64,000 bases of DNA from Cellulophaga fucicola (GCF_900119145.1 NZ_FPIY01000006.1:1-64000), one strand, 5' to 3'. Shown: positions 1 to 9,536, numbered from the stretch's first letter. Notes: generated by a model not told the origin, from the sequence alone. A program made the numbers and translations.

Positions 1-425
1 ACACCCTCGGCAATTTAGGACTGCAAACTTAGCTCTTTTAACTAAAGCAAAACAAGCTTTTTTTAACTTATTTCTTAACCTTTATTTTAAACCAATTTTA
101 CAACCTTTTCAATGAACTTTGCTAACTTATTAACTCTATGTTTTTCCCTTAGCGGGTGCAAATATACAGAGCTTATCTGATATAACAACTCTTTTTTAAA
201 TCTTTTTTGAAGTTATTTTAAAAACATCCTTTACAACCCTATTTATCAACCTCTTAAGTAGACCTCTTTTTCTGCTTCTTTTAAGCAAATAACAGAACAT
301 AACTATTAGCTCACTATTTATAGCCCGTTCTTTGTCTTTAACAAGGCGATTACCTAACTATATAAGGGGTATTTTTAATAAGGGGATTAAATATAATGCA
401 AAATACTTAACGAAACAAGGTGTAC
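1..425. other. Gene-free left edge with outward-facing promoter
   Basis: No convincing coding region is seen in these 425 bases, which are very AT-rich with many stops in all frames. The only recognisable signal is a minus-strand promoter at 158-189 reading off the left edge. This suggests the stretch is the 5' leader of a gene or RNA lying outside the window, plus the downstream flank of the DUF4294 gene. Confidence 0.5.
158..189 (-). promoter_or_regulatory. Bacteroidota promoter reading off the left edge
   Basis: On the minus strand GTTG (189-186) is followed after exactly 19 nt by TATATTTGC (166-158). This matches the known Bacteroidota consensus TTTG-N19-TAnnTTTG well. The predicted transcript starts near 150 and leaves the window with a leader of at least 150 nt. 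Confidence 0.6.
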
Positions 426-1109
426 CTATTCTTTTTTCTTAGCTACCCACTTGTTTGTCAGCGTAGTATAATCATAATTTAAGACTGTAGGCTGCTCTTT
501 TAGCCTTCCTTTAGCAAACGCTCGTTGCAAAATATCCTCTATTAGATAGTCTTCATGTACACTTTCTGGGTGATATTCTGCCTTGATGCTTATTTTAAAA
601 AACTTAGCTGTTGTGTTATACCAAAAGGCTCTCCAACCATTTCTTAAGTCTTTTACCAAACCAAAAGCGGTATCTCCTGTTTGTCTATTTATTAGTTTTA
701 TAAGAATTTGACCTTCTGTTCGTGTCAATTTCTTTAATCTTTCAGAGAATTGCTCTTCAATTTCTTTATGAACTTGCCTGGTATACTTTCGTTTTTTAGA
801 TTTTTTCTTAATCTTTTGAAGACTATCATTTAATACAACTAACTTTTCTGCAGCCATTTTTGCGTAGGGATACACTTTTAATGTTTTTCTCCTTAATATA
901 TAATAGCGTAGTTTTTCTTCTTTAGAAGCGAATTTTAATGGTCCAAAAACATAAACCTCATTTAAAGATATAGAGGTATCATACACAGAATCTCCTTGTA
1001 TCTTAAATAACTCGATGTCTACCGAGTCTTTTTCTGCCTCAATTTGTGCATTACCTATAACACTAATTAGGAGTAGTATTAAAAATAATATGTTCGTTAT
1101 GCTTTTCAT
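426..1109 (-). CDS. DUF4294 family secreted protein
   Basis: This is a 227-residue exported protein of unknown function. The ATG at 1109 is preferred over a start at 1145 because it places a clean signal peptide (K, then a run of I/L/F/V, ending NAQ near residue 22) at the very N-terminus. The mature part is charged, with a lysine-rich stretch in the middle, and then a conserved block around RTEGQILIKLINRQTGDTAF. The length and pattern fit DUF4294, a Bacteroidota-only family. It is divergent from the M42 peptidase gene, an arrangement that I recall as common in flavobacteria. No catalytic motif is visible, so no function is assigned. Confidence 0.75.
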   Translation of the reverse strand: MKSITNILFLILLLISVIGNAQIEAEKDSVDIELFKIQGDSVYDTSISLNEVYVFGPLKFASKEEKLRYYILRRKTLKVYPYAKMAAEKLVVLNDSLQKIKKKSKKRKYTRQVHKEIEEQFSERLKKLTRTEGQILIKLINRQTGDTAFGLVKDLRNGWRAFWYNTTAKFFKISIKAEYHPESVHEDYLIEDILQRAFAKGRLKEQPTVLNYDYTTLTNKWVAKKKE

Positions 1110-1205
1110 ACAATATATAGAGTTCGTAAAATTAACGATAAACACGTGATGATATTATTAATTGGATGTGAATATTATTAAATTTGTATTTAAATATATA
1201 CGTTT

Positions 1206-2294
1206 ATGAGCGCAAAGAAGATTATTACAGAAAAATCTCTAGATTTTTTTGAACGATATTTAAATAATGCTGCTCCTACAGGTTATGAGTGGGAAGGGCA
1301 AAAAATTTGGATGGATTACCTAAAGCCTTATGTAGATACTTTTATTACGGACACATACGGAACTGCTGTTGGTGTTATTAATCCGGATGCAAAATATAAA
1401 GTTGTAATAGAAGGACATTCTGATGAAATTTCTTGGTATGTTAACTACATCTCTGATAACGGCTTACTATATGTTATTAGAAATGGCGGTAGTGACCACC
1501 AAATTGCACCATCTAAATGGGTAAACATACACACTAAAAACGGTATTGTTGAGGGTGTTTTTGGATGGCCTGCAATACATACTAGAAATAAAGGAAAAGA
1601 AGAAGCTCCTAAATTAGACAACATTTGTATTGATATAGGCGCAAAAGATAAAGCTGAAGTTGAAAAAATGGGTGTACACGTTGGCTGTGTTATTACCTAT
1701 CCTGATACTTTTAAAATTTTAAATAAAGACAAATTTGTTTGTAGAGCAATAGACAATAGAGCTGGTGGATTTATGATTGCTGAAGTTGCTCGTTTATTAC
1801 ACGAGAACAAAGTAAAATTACCTTTTGGCTTATACATTACCAATTCTGTACAAGAAGAGATTGGTTTACGTGGAGCAGAAATGATTACACAAACAATAAA
1901 ACCAAATGTTGCTATTGTTACCGATGTTTGTCACGATACCACTACCCCAATGATTGAGCAAAAAGTACAAGGTTTTACAGAAATTGGATCTGGACCTGTT
2001 ATTTCTTATGCTCCAGCTGTACAAAACAAACTTAGAGAACGTATTATAGAAACTGCTGAAGCTAACAAAATACCTTTTCAGCGTATGGCAGCTTCAAGAT
2101 CTACTGGTACGGATACCGATGCTTTTGCTTATAGTAATGGCGGGGTTGCTTCTGCATTAATTTCTTTACCATTACGATATATGCATACAACTGTAGAAAC
2201 AGTACATAGAGATGATGTTGAAAATGTAATACGTTTAATTTACGAAACACTTTTAAACATTAAAGAAGGAGAAACTTTTAGTTACTTTGATTAA
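1206..2294 (+). CDS. M42 family metallopeptidase (glutamyl aminopeptidase-like)
   Basis: This is a cytosolic di-metal aminopeptidase of 362 residues, the usual M42 length, likely acting as a large oligomer that trims peptides. The metal and catalytic residues of the family are all recognisable: His71 in GHSDE, Asp183 in AIDNRAGG, the Glu217-Glu218 pair in VQEEIG, Asp240 in IVTDVCHD and His327 in RYMHTTVE. There is no signal peptide. A -7-like box TAAATTTG at 1179-1186 lies 19 nt before the ATG. A strong terminator follows at 2302-2335, so the gene is probably monocistronic. The exact substrate preference cannot be read from sequence. Confidence 0.92.
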   Translation: MSAKKIITEKSLDFFERYLNNAAPTGYEWEGQKIWMDYLKPYVDTFITDTYGTAVGVINPDAKYKVVIEGHSDEISWYVNYISDNGLLYVIRNGGSDHQIAPSKWVNIHTKNGIVEGVFGWPAIHTRNKGKEEAPKLDNICIDIGAKDKAEVEKMGVHVGCVITYPDTFKILNKDKFVCRAIDNRAGGFMIAEVARLLHENKVKLPFGLYITNSVQEEIGLRGAEMITQTIKPNVAIVTDVCHDTTTPMIEQKVQGFTEIGSGPVISYAPAVQNKLRERIIETAEANKIPFQRMAASRSTGTDTDAFAYSNGGVASALISLPLRYMHTTVETVHRDDVENVIRLIYETLLNIKEGETFSYFD

Positions 2295-2301
2295 TACTAC
2301 C

Positions 2302-2335
2302 AAGCCTCTTTTTTAATTAAAAGAGGCTTTTTTTA
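2302..2335 (+). terminator. Rho-independent terminator after M42 gene
   Basis: The stem AAGCCTCTTTT/AAAAGAGGCTT with an AT loop is followed by a run of T. It ends about 10 nt before the NUDIX start codon. Confidence 0.8.
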
Positions 2336-2345
2336 CTTTAAGTAT

Positions 2346-2900
2346 ATGGATGAGCTTATAGATATTTTAGATTCTGACGGAAATAAGACTGGCAAAACGG
2401 CTTTAAAATCTGAAGCACATAGAAATGGATGGTTTCATCAAACTGTACATATCTGGTTTTACACCAATGATAATAAAGTGTTATTACAAAAAAGAGCGAA
2501 AAGCAAAGTTATATTTCCGCTCCTTTGGGATGTATCTGTAGCCGGACATATTGGTTCTGGAGAAAAAATAGAAGCTTCTGCATTAAGAGAAATTGAAGAA
2601 GAAATTGGTATTATAGTCCAAAAAAGTGATTTACAGAAAATCGGCTGCTTTACATCTATACAAAAGCACAGTCCTAATTTAATTGATTCCGAATACCACC
2701 ATACCTTTATAAGCAAACTAAAAGTAAATTTTACATTGCTAAAGAAACAAGACATCGAGGTTGAAGATTTACAACTAAAATCTATTTCTGAATTCAAAAG
2801 AGATTTAAATGATTCTGAAATGCAAAAATTATATGTTCCACATAGTAAAGAGTACTACAACTTAGTTTTTAAAGCCATTGAGAAGACAATCAAACTTTAA
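2346..2900 (+). CDS. NUDIX hydrolase
   Basis: This 184-residue cytosolic protein contains a complete Nudix box at residues 67-89: G-x5-E-x7-REIEEEIGI, with every catalytic Glu present. The family hydrolyses nucleoside diphosphate-X compounds with Mg2+. The N-terminal part (DELIDILDSDGNKTG, then HRNGWFHQTVHIW) resembles the YfcD and isopentenyl-diphosphate isomerase-like branch, but this subfamily is too broad to name a substrate. The gene sits just downstream of the M42 terminator and is followed by about 210 AT-rich bases with no other gene. Confidence 0.88.
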   Translation: MDELIDILDSDGNKTGKTALKSEAHRNGWFHQTVHIWFYTNDNKVLLQKRAKSKVIFPLLWDVSVAGHIGSGEKIEASALREIEEEIGIIVQKSDLQKIGCFTSIQKHSPNLIDSEYHHTFISKLKVNFTLLKKQDIEVEDLQLKSISEFKRDLNDSEMQKLYVPHSKEYYNLVFKAIEKTIKL

Positions 2901-3051
2901 GCATTACATACCACTAAAACACCGCATTAAAAAAACCTACTGCATACTAAATCTCTATTTATTTTTTTCATTAATAGAAAAACGAACCAAAAAAATCTAT
3001 ACTCACGAACTCATTATAAAACTATACGCTTTCAACTAAATTTTTATCATA

Positions 3052-3090
3052 AAAAAACTGCCACCCAAATAAATTGAATAGCAGTTTTTA
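3052..3090 (-). terminator. Probable terminator of hisS
   Basis: The arms AAAAACTGC and GCAGTTTTT enclose a loop of about 19 nt and are flanked by T-rich DNA on the minus strand. The structure lies directly after the hisS stop. The long loop makes it weaker than the other terminators here. Confidence 0.5.
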
Positions 3091-3112
3091 AAATTAGAGC
3101 CTATTGTAATCT

Positions 3113-4489
3113 TTATAGCGCAGCTATAAATTCTGACACATTAGACAACTTATATGTTTCTTGATCTCCTTTTTCCATATTCTTTACAACAAAGTTACCA
3201 TCAGTTAATTCTTGTTCGCCTATTATTACAACATAAGGAACATTACGCTTATTAGCATATTTCATTTGTTTTTGCATTTTTACTGATGAAGGATAAACAT
3301 CTGCCTTAATTCCGTTTTTACGCAAATTGGTTACCAATTGCAACGCCGCAAAAGCCTCTTTGTCTCCAAAATTTACACAAAGCACCTCTAAAGACTTGTC
3401 TATTTCTTCCGGAAAAAGATTTAATTCTTCTAACACCAAGTATATACGATCTAAACCAAAAGAGATACCAACACCACTAACATCTTTTAACCCAAAGATT
3501 CCGGTTAAGTCATCATAACGGCCACCACCACCTATAGATCCCATTTTTACTCCTGCTGGCGCACCAACTTCAAAAATAGCACCCGTGTAATAATTTAAAC
3601 CACGTGCCAATGTAACATCTATAGTTAAGTTTGCAGATTGTAATCCCAATTTTTCAACAGCTTCTATAATAAAAGTAAGTTCTTCTACTCCTTTTTTACC
3701 TTCATCAGAATCTTTTAGTAATTCTGCTAAAACTTGCAACTGCTCTGTATTTGTACCTGACAAAGAAAACAAAGGAGTTGCTTTTTCTATAGCTTCTTCA
3801 GAAATACCTTTTTCTAGCATTTCTTTAGTAATACCGTCTACTCCTATTTTATCTAACTTATCTAAAGCTACTGTAAAATCTATTAAACGTTCTTTTGCTC
3901 CTATAACTTCTGCTATACCAGCAAGTATTTTACGGTTGTTTAATTTTATTGTTGTTACTGTAAGTTTAAGGTCTGTAAAAACAGCATCGTACAATTGCAC
4001 CAATTCTATTTCTTGTAATAAAGAATCTGAACCAACCACATCCGCATCGCACTGAAAAAATTCTCTAAACCTACCTTTTTGTGGTCTATCTGCTCTCCAA
4101 ACAGGTTGAATTTGATATCTTTTAAAAGGAAAATCAATTTCGTTTTGATGCATTACCACGTAACGAGCAAACGGGACAGTAAGATCGTAACGCAATGCTT
4201 TCTCTGAAATTTTAGAAGTTAAAGAAGTTGAGTTTTTTTGGGTATATGTTTCATCACTTACTTTACTTAAGTAATCTCCTGAATTTAGGATTTTAAAAAT
4301 AAGTCGATCTCCCTCGTCACCATACTTACCCATTAAGGTTTGTGAGTTTTCAAAAGAAGGTGTTTCTATAGGTTGAAAGCCAAATGTTTGAAAATGCTTT
4401 TTTACTACATCAAAAATATAGTTTCTTTTTACAACTTCTGACGGAGAAAAATCTCTTGTTCCTTTTGGTATTGATGGTTTTTGTGCCAT
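3113..4489 (-). CDS. hisS: Histidine--tRNA ligase
   Basis: This is a class II aminoacyl-tRNA synthetase that charges tRNA-His. It has 458 residues, within the bacterial range. Motif 2 is seen as [14 protein letters not shown], the histidine-specific loop as [15 protein letters not shown], and motif 3 as [13 protein letters not shown]. An anticodon-binding domain occupies roughly the last 95 residues. The start at [14 protein letters not shown] is typical for the family. A DUF6495 gene lies upstream in the same direction, about 90 nt away, so the two might be co-transcribed. Confidence 0.97.
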   Translation of the reverse strand: MAQKPSIPKGTRDFSPSEVVKRNYIFDVVKKHFQTFGFQPIETPSFENSQTLMGKYGDEGDRLIFKILNSGDYLSKVSDETYTQKNSTSLTSKISEKALRYDLTVPFARYVVMHQNEIDFPFKRYQIQPVWRADRPQKGRFREFFQCDADVVGSDSLLQEIELVQLYDAVFTDLKLTVTTIKLNNRKILAGIAEVIGAKERLIDFTVALDKLDKIGVDGITKEMLEKGISEEAIEKATPLFSLSGTNTEQLQVLAELLKDSDEGKKGVEELTFIIEAVEKLGLQSANLTIDVTLARGLNYYTGAIFEVGAPAGVKMGSIGGGGRYDDLTGIFGLKDVSGVGISFGLDRIYLVLEELNLFPEEIDKSLEVLCVNFGDKEAFAALQLVTNLRKNGIKADVYPSSVKMQKQMKYANKRNVPYVVIIGEQELTDGNFVVKNMEKGDQETYKLSNVSEFIAAL

Positions 4490-4581
4490 AAATTTTCTAA
4501 ATATGTAGAATGATAATCATCCCTGATGCCCTTAACAAAGGCTATTAAATTAATCTGCTATTATTAATGGTAAATATCGTT

Positions 4582-5052
4582 TTAACTAATGATATTATCA
4601 AACCACTTATACAAATCTCCTTTTGTTATAGAGGCTCCTTGTTTTATAAGATTAAACTTATCTAAGTTTCTATCTTCTGTATATACTTTAGATGCCGTTA
4701 AGTACTCCACAAAATCTGATTGCCAGTTTTTCTTAAACCAAGAAAAACCAATACTCGTTGTTAAGTCTACATCTGGATTCATCACTTTTACAGAAAGTAG
4801 TTTCATTTCTTTCTCCTCTAAATGAAACAAGTGCATTTGTTGCGCAGATATATTCTCTAGATACTCTACTTTACCCAATACACCTTCCCAAATTAAATCA
4901 CTAAAAACATCTAACTCATCTTCTGCTACTTGTGGTTTCTCTTTTTTTAAAGTACTCCACTCCTCTGCCGTTATAGTCTGCGATGCTAAAAAGTTTACAA
5001 ACTCTGGTTGCAGCTCTTCTAGTTGTTGTTTTGTTAGTCTTGCATATTTCAT
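4582..5052 (-). CDS. DUF6495 family protein
   Basis: This is a 156-residue soluble acidic protein without signal peptide or membrane segments. Its N-terminal half (KYARLTKQQLEELQPEF, then ELDVFSDLIWEGVL) matches the flavobacterial family I know as DUF6495, which often lies next to hisS. Its function is unknown. The ATG at 5052 is preceded by the promoter box TATTTTTGC with only 3 nt between box and start codon. The mRNA is therefore predicted to be leaderless or nearly so. Confidence 0.7.
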   Translation of the reverse strand: MKYARLTKQQLEELQPEFVNFLASQTITAEEWSTLKKEKPQVAEDELDVFSDLIWEGVLGKVEYLENISAQQMHLFHLEEKEMKLLSVKVMNPDVDLTTSIGFSWFKKNWQSDFVEYLTASKVYTEDRNLDKFNLIKQGASITKGDLYKWFDNIIS

Positions 5053-5055
5053 TTT

Positions 5056-5064
5056 GCAAAAATA
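5056..5064 (-). promoter_or_regulatory. -7 promoter box of DUF6495 gene
   Basis: On the minus strand TATTTTTGC ends 3 nt before the ATG at 5052, a perfect TAnnTTTGC. The region where a -33 box should lie falls inside the stem of the upstream terminator and shows no clear TTTG. Confidence 0.55.
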
Positions 5065-5094
5065 AAAAAAGGCTATGCATAAGCATAGCCTTTT
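5065..5094 (-). terminator. Rho-independent terminator of TonB-dependent receptor gene
   Basis: A perfect 8-bp stem GGCTATGC/GCATAGCC with loop ATAA is flanked by A and T runs. It lies 25 nt after the receptor stop codon. Confidence 0.85.
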
Positions 5095-5118
5095 AATAAT
5101 TAAAATTATTTTATTTTT

Positions 5119-8100
5119 CTAGAAAATATAACGCAAACCAAATTGTGCTTGCCACCTAGACAATAAACTAGAATCGAAACCATTTGTTTTAGTCTGATTA
5201 GGATCAAAAGTATACGTTGGCTCCTGAGTACGATCTGCCTCGTATACATCTGGAGCAGGATTAGCATCTGGAAAACTAACACTAACAGGGCTAATATTGT
5301 TAGGTTGACGAACGACACCCCAATCTGAACTAATTAAATTACCTACATTAAGAACATCTACACTAAATTGAATTTTGTTATTATTTGCAAACTTATAATC
5401 TTGTAATAATTTAAGATCCCAACGACCTCTCCAAGGTGCAACTGCTCCGTAACGCTCCATAAACTCACCTCTATTATCTTTTAAATAATCGTCTTGTTGA
5501 ATGTATGCCTCAAAAGCTTCAGCTTGACCCGCTCCTGAAAATTGCATTTGACTAAGTTCTGATGAAGTTGGTATGTATAGTAAATCATTATTCTGACCAG
5601 AACCATCTCCATTTATATCACCTGCATATGTATAATTATATCTACCACCTTTAGCATACTCAAAGAAAGTTGAAATAGTTGTATTCCATTTTCCTTTTCC
5701 ATATTCAAAGTTTTTAGAAAGCACCCCAATAAAACGGTGCGTATCTCCATACTTAGAGTAACTTAAAACATCTGCATTTGCATTACCTAAATTAGGATTA
5801 AAATCAAAAGCATCACCAGTAATTTCAGCTTCAATAGAATTTACATCTTTAGCATTTAAATAACTATAAGCTGCCATTGCATACAAACCGTTATCAAAAG
5901 TTTTTTGCCCCTTTAACGAAACATTAAACACTCTTCCTTTATCAGAATTTGTAAATACATATGCATTATTACCCGTATCACCAGATAAATAAACAGGTCT
6001 ATCTCCACCAGGGCCAACTAAAGTACCTGTGGGCTCTCTTAATCCCCAATTTTGAACATGTGCAGCATTTAAGTCTTTTGTATAAGAAACATCTAAAGTA
6101 CCTACAATTCCGTTATCAAATCTTTTATCTAAACCTAAGTTAGTTCTCCAGACTTGCGGAAATTTAAAGTCAGGATCTACTGTTTGATAAAAGAAATCGT
6201 CTACACCTTGCACTTGGTTACCCAACCAAACAAATGGCAATCTACCAGTAAATAAACCCGTACCACCACGTACTTGTAGAGAATTATCTCCTTTAGCATC
6301 CCAGTTAAAACCAACTCTTGGCGAAACCAACCATTGGTTACTTGGTAATTTTTCTGAATCTATAAAAACCTCTTCACCTGTTTCTGGATTAAAATAAGGA
6401 ATACTAGGAACATAAGTTCCTTTTCTTGCTATATTCTCACGTATTTTATCTGCCGTATCAAAAAACAAAGGTTTATCAAAACGAACACCATATGTTAATT
6501 TAAAATCTTCTGTTGCATTCCATTCATCCTGAACATAAAATGCCATTTGACCAACTGATGTTTCTGCCAAGCTCCAAGTATCATTAGCATTATTTGTTGT
6601 TTGAGTAGCTTCCGCGTTTGTAATAGCATCTCCAATTAAACCATTATCAACTGCTGTTTGAAAACTAGCCAAACTTGAAAAAGAACCAAATGCACCTACA
6701 TAACCTCTATTATCAGCAAAACCATAAGACCCTAGGTTGAAAGAGTTTTTAAATTCGAATTTTTCAAAAGAAAATCCAATAGTATATGTATGGTCACCTT
6801 TAAAAATATTTATATTATTTGTAAATTGAAATACTTTTTGATCTAATGTATTATTGATAGAAAAAGGTTCGTGACCTGTAATAATATAATTAGAGCCATT
6901 ACCATCTTGAATAGTAATTGCTGGTATTGGAGAAGAAAGTGAATTTCTAAAATCATCAAAATGAGAGTAACCCACTTGCAATTTATTTGTCATAGTTTCA
7001 GACAATGTAGAATTTAGCTCTATCTGAAAAGACTTTAAGTTGTTGTTAATTTCATATCCAGAATTCTCGAACTGTAGCGTTGTAAAATTAGGTCCTCTTT
7101 GGTTTATTGCTGTTGGATGCGCTGGTTTTTCTTGAGACGCATTTAAAAAGTTATAAATAACAGCCAATCTGTTATTGTCATTTATATTCCAATCTAATTT
7201 AAAAATACCTTTAGTAGATTCAGATCCATAAGTAAAACCCTCATAACGACCAGTATCATAACCTAATCCCGCCAATGCAGATTGCACACTTAATAAATCA
7301 CTCTCTAAAACTCTAGATTCATTTATTGCTCCAGATCCTGTATTAGGAATCCATCCGTTTGTACCTAAATCTTCTCTTTCATCTTTTTCAAAATTAGCAA
7401 AGAAAAATAATTTATTTTTAATAATTGGTCCTCCAATACTAACACCATATTGGTTTTGAGATAATTTAGGCTTTATTACATCTTCACCTTTTATTTTACC
7501 TCCAGTTAAGTCTTCGTTTCTATAAAAACCATAAACAGTACCGTGAAATTCATTAGTACCGCTTTTTGTTACTGCATTTACAGAAGCTCCTGTAAAACCA
7601 GATAAAGTAACATCGTAAGGAGCAGTACTTACCTGTATTTGCTCTATTGCATCTAAAGAAATTGGTTGCGCCCCTGTTTGGCCACCTGGAGTTGGAGAAT
7701 CTAATCCGAAAGGATTATTAAAAATTGCACCATCTAAAGAAAAGTTATTAAATTGATCGTTACGACCACCAAAAGAATTACCACTTGCCGTTGGCTCTAA
7801 TCTTGTAAAATCTGCTGCAGATCTAGAAATAGTTGGTAATCTAGTTAGTTCTCTACGACCAACACTTGTTTCTGCACCTGTACGGCCACTACCAAATGTA
7901 CTACTCTGGTCTTGGACCAAAATAATCTCGTCTAACATTTGACTAGACTCTGTTAAAGTAGCATTAAAATTAAATGTTTTACCAAGAGTTAGGTAAACAT
8001 TATTCTTTACTTGGTTTTCAAAACCAACGTAAGTTACAGTTATTGTATAAGGACCACCTACCCTCATATTAAAAAGGCTATACCTACCTTCTTCATTAGA

Positions 8101-8274
8101 AATACCACCGTACTTTGTTCCTGTAGGAGTATGAACTGCGATAACATTTGCTCCCATTAAAGGAACTGCTTGGTCGTCTACTATTAAACCTTTGATGTTA
8201 GAAGTTGTAACCTGTGCACTGGCGGCATAGCTTACAAGTAAAAACGATAAGCAATAAAATAAATACTTTTTCAT
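5119..8274 (-). CDS. TonB-dependent receptor with carboxypeptidase-like regulatory domain (Oar-like)
   Basis: This is a large outer-membrane protein of 1051 residues. A signal peptide (residues 1-20, ending ASAQ) is followed by a carboxypeptidase-regulatory-like beta-sandwich (about 24-105; KGLIVDDQAVPLMGANV), a plug domain (about 140-250; the NNFSLDGA and IEQIQV motifs) and a beta-barrel that ends in an aromatic-terminated strand (GLRYIF), the usual outer-membrane insertion signal. The family takes up large or scarce ligands using TonB energy. The Oar branch is also implicated in protein uptake or secretion in Bacteroidota. No SusD partner is adjacent, so a polysaccharide locus is not supported. 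Terminators lie on both sides, so it appears monocistronic. Confidence 0.93.
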   Translation of the reverse strand: MKKYLFYCLSFLLVSYAASAQVTTSNIKGLIVDDQAVPLMGANVIAVHTPTGTKYGGISNEEGRYSLFNMRVGGPYTITVTYVGFENQVKNNVYLTLGKTFNFNATLTESSQMLDEIILVQDQSSTFGSGRTGAETSVGRRELTRLPTISRSAADFTRLEPTASGNSFGGRNDQFNNFSLDGAIFNNPFGLDSPTPGGQTGAQPISLDAIEQIQVSTAPYDVTLSGFTGASVNAVTKSGTNEFHGTVYGFYRNEDLTGGKIKGEDVIKPKLSQNQYGVSIGGPIIKNKLFFFANFEKDEREDLGTNGWIPNTGSGAINESRVLESDLLSVQSALAGLGYDTGRYEGFTYGSESTKGIFKLDWNINDNNRLAVIYNFLNASQEKPAHPTAINQRGPNFTTLQFENSGYEINNNLKSFQIELNSTLSETMTNKLQVGYSHFDDFRNSLSSPIPAITIQDGNGSNYIITGHEPFSINNTLDQKVFQFTNNINIFKGDHTYTIGFSFEKFEFKNSFNLGSYGFADNRGYVGAFGSFSSLASFQTAVDNGLIGDAITNAEATQTTNNANDTWSLAETSVGQMAFYVQDEWNATEDFKLTYGVRFDKPLFFDTADKIRENIARKGTYVPSIPYFNPETGEEVFIDSEKLPSNQWLVSPRVGFNWDAKGDNSLQVRGGTGLFTGRLPFVWLGNQVQGVDDFFYQTVDPDFKFPQVWRTNLGLDKRFDNGIVGTLDVSYTKDLNAAHVQNWGLREPTGTLVGPGGDRPVYLSGDTGNNAYVFTNSDKGRVFNVSLKGQKTFDNGLYAMAAYSYLNAKDVNSIEAEITGDAFDFNPNLGNANADVLSYSKYGDTHRFIGVLSKNFEYGKGKWNTTISTFFEYAKGGRYNYTYAGDINGDGSGQNNDLLYIPTSSELSQMQFSGAGQAEAFEAYIQQDDYLKDNRGEFMERYGAVAPWRGRWDLKLLQDYKFANNNKIQFSVDVLNVGNLISSDWGVVRQPNNISPVSVSFPDANPAPDVYEADRTQEPTYTFDPNQTKTNGFDSSLLSRWQAQFGLRYIF

Positions 8275-8314
8275 ATTGTTCTAAGTTAGTTTTTTAGATT
8301 CACTAAAATTAGAA

Positions 8315-8350
8315 CAAAAAAAAAGAGTTATGCGCGCATAACTCTTTTTT
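8315..8350 (-). terminator. Terminator of the rpsF-rpsR-rplI operon
   Basis: A near-perfect palindrome centred on GCGC (arms AGAGTTATG and CATAACTCT) is flanked by an A run and a T run. It lies between rplI and the receptor gene. Confidence 0.85.
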
Positions 8351-8372
8351 CTATTAACAATATATTAACTAT

Positions 8373-8825
8373 TTATTTAGCTTCTGCTACTACTTCAAAA
8401 GGAAAGTCTACAACTACCTCTCTATGTAATCTAATTTGAGCGTTGTAAGGCCCAACTCTTTTTACAGCACCACCTTTAATAGTAATGAATTTCTTGTCTA
8501 TTGACTGACCTGCTTTTTCTAAAACAGCAGCTAAATCTATATTAGATATAGATCCAAACAATTTAGAACCAACACCAACTTTCGCAGGTATTTTAATTTC
8601 TAATTGCTTTAAAACCTCTGCAACTTTAGTAGCTTCATCAACAATTTTCTTTTCTTTATGAGCTCTTTGCTTTAAGTTTTCTGCTAAAACCTTCTTTGCA
8701 GATGGTGTTGCAAGAGCACCTAAACCTTTAGGTATAAGAAAGTTTCTTCCGTATCCGTTTTTAACTTCAACTAGATCGTCTTTAAAACCTAAATTTTGTA
8801 CGTCTTGTTTTAATATAAGTTCCAT
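8373..8825 (-). CDS. rplI: 50S ribosomal protein L9
   Basis: This 150-residue component of the large ribosomal subunit has the diagnostic N-terminal block (LKQDVQNLGFKDDLVEVKNGYGRNFLIP in overlapping parts), a helical lysine-rich linker and a C-terminal domain with GSKLFGSIS. Its length is standard. It is the last gene of the rpsF-rpsR-rplI operon, 12 nt after rpsR. Confidence 0.97.
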   Translation of the reverse strand: MELILKQDVQNLGFKDDLVEVKNGYGRNFLIPKGLGALATPSAKKVLAENLKQRAHKEKKIVDEATKVAEVLKQLEIKIPAKVGVGSKLFGSISNIDLAAVLEKAGQSIDKKFITIKGGAVKRVGPYNAQIRLHREVVVDFPFEVVAEAK

Positions 8826-8837
8826 GTTTAGCTTTTT

Positions 8838-9134
8838 TTATTTTAATAAATCGCCAACATATGGCATTAATGCTAAATGACGTGCTCTTTTAACAGCAAC
8901 TGCCACTTTTCTTTGATACTTCAATGAAGTTCCAGTAAGTCTTCTAGGAAGTAACTTACCTTGTTCGTTTACTAACTTAATTAAAAAGTCTGGATCTTTG
9001 TAATCTACATACTTGATACCAGATTTTTTAAATCTACAGTATTTCTTCTGCTTGTTAGTTTCAATGTTCAACGGAGTTAAATACCTGATTTCTCCGTCTT
9101 TTTTTCCTTTTGCTTGTTGTTCTATAGCTGACAT
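8838..9134 (-). CDS. rpsR: 30S ribosomal protein S18
   Basis: This 98-residue basic protein contains the S18 signature ([20 protein letters not shown], then [19 protein letters not shown]). It binds S6 on the small subunit platform, which agrees with its position directly after rpsF. It is slightly longer at the N-terminus than the E. coli protein, as is usual in Bacteroidota. Confidence 0.97.
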   Translation of the reverse strand: MSAIEQQAKGKKDGEIRYLTPLNIETNKQKKYCRFKKSGIKYVDYKDPDFLIKLVNEQGKLLPRRLTGTSLKYQRKVAVAVKRARHLALMPYVGDLLK

Positions 9135-9139
9135 AATCC

Positions 9140-9478
9140 TTAAGCTTTAGTTTTTAATTTTGTTCTTCTTCTTTCTGCCCAAGAAATTGCGTGCTTGTCT
9201 AGCTTTACAGTTAAGAAACGCATAACACGTTCATCTCTTCTAAATTCTAGCTCATAGCCATTAATTACATCGCCAGGTGCAGAAAACTCAAACAAATGGT
9301 AAAAACCACTTTTTTTGTGTTGAATAGGATATGCCAATTTTTTTAGGCCCCAATTTTCTTTGGCAACCATTTTGGAACCTTTTTTAATTAAGAAATCTTC
9401 AAATTTCTTAACTGTTTCCTCTATCTGTACATCAGATAGAACGGGATTCAAAATGAAAACAGTTTCGTAATGATTCAT
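9140..9478 (-). CDS. rpsF: 30S ribosomal protein S6
   Basis: The product has 112 residues when begun at the ATG at 9478 ([14 protein letters not shown]), the canonical S6 start. The reading frame is open further upstream to 9535, but the operon promoter (-7 box at 9504-9512) lies inside that extension, so the longer start can be excluded. S6 pairs with S18 on the 30S platform. It is the first gene of the three-gene ribosomal operon. Confidence 0.96.
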   Translation of the reverse strand: MNHYETVFILNPVLSDVQIEETVKKFEDFLIKKGSKMVAKENWGLKKLAYPIQHKKSGFYHLFEFSAPGDVINGYELEFRRDERVMRFLTVKLDKHAISWAERRRTKLKTKA

Positions 9479-9503
9479 ATTATATATATTTTTTTTACAG
9501 TCC

Positions 9504-9536
9504 GCAAAAGTAATTATTTTTTTCTGTTCTCGCAAG
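9504..9536 (-). promoter_or_regulatory. Promoter of the rpsF-rpsR-rplI operon
   Basis: On the minus strand CTTG (536-533) and TACTTTTGC (512-504) are 20 nt apart, close to the Bacteroidota consensus. It gives a leader of about 20 nt and decides the rpsF start. Confidence 0.7.

Noticed and set aside
9479-9535. N-terminal extension of rpsF
   Set aside because: The operon promoter lies within it and the S6 family starts at MNHYETVF.
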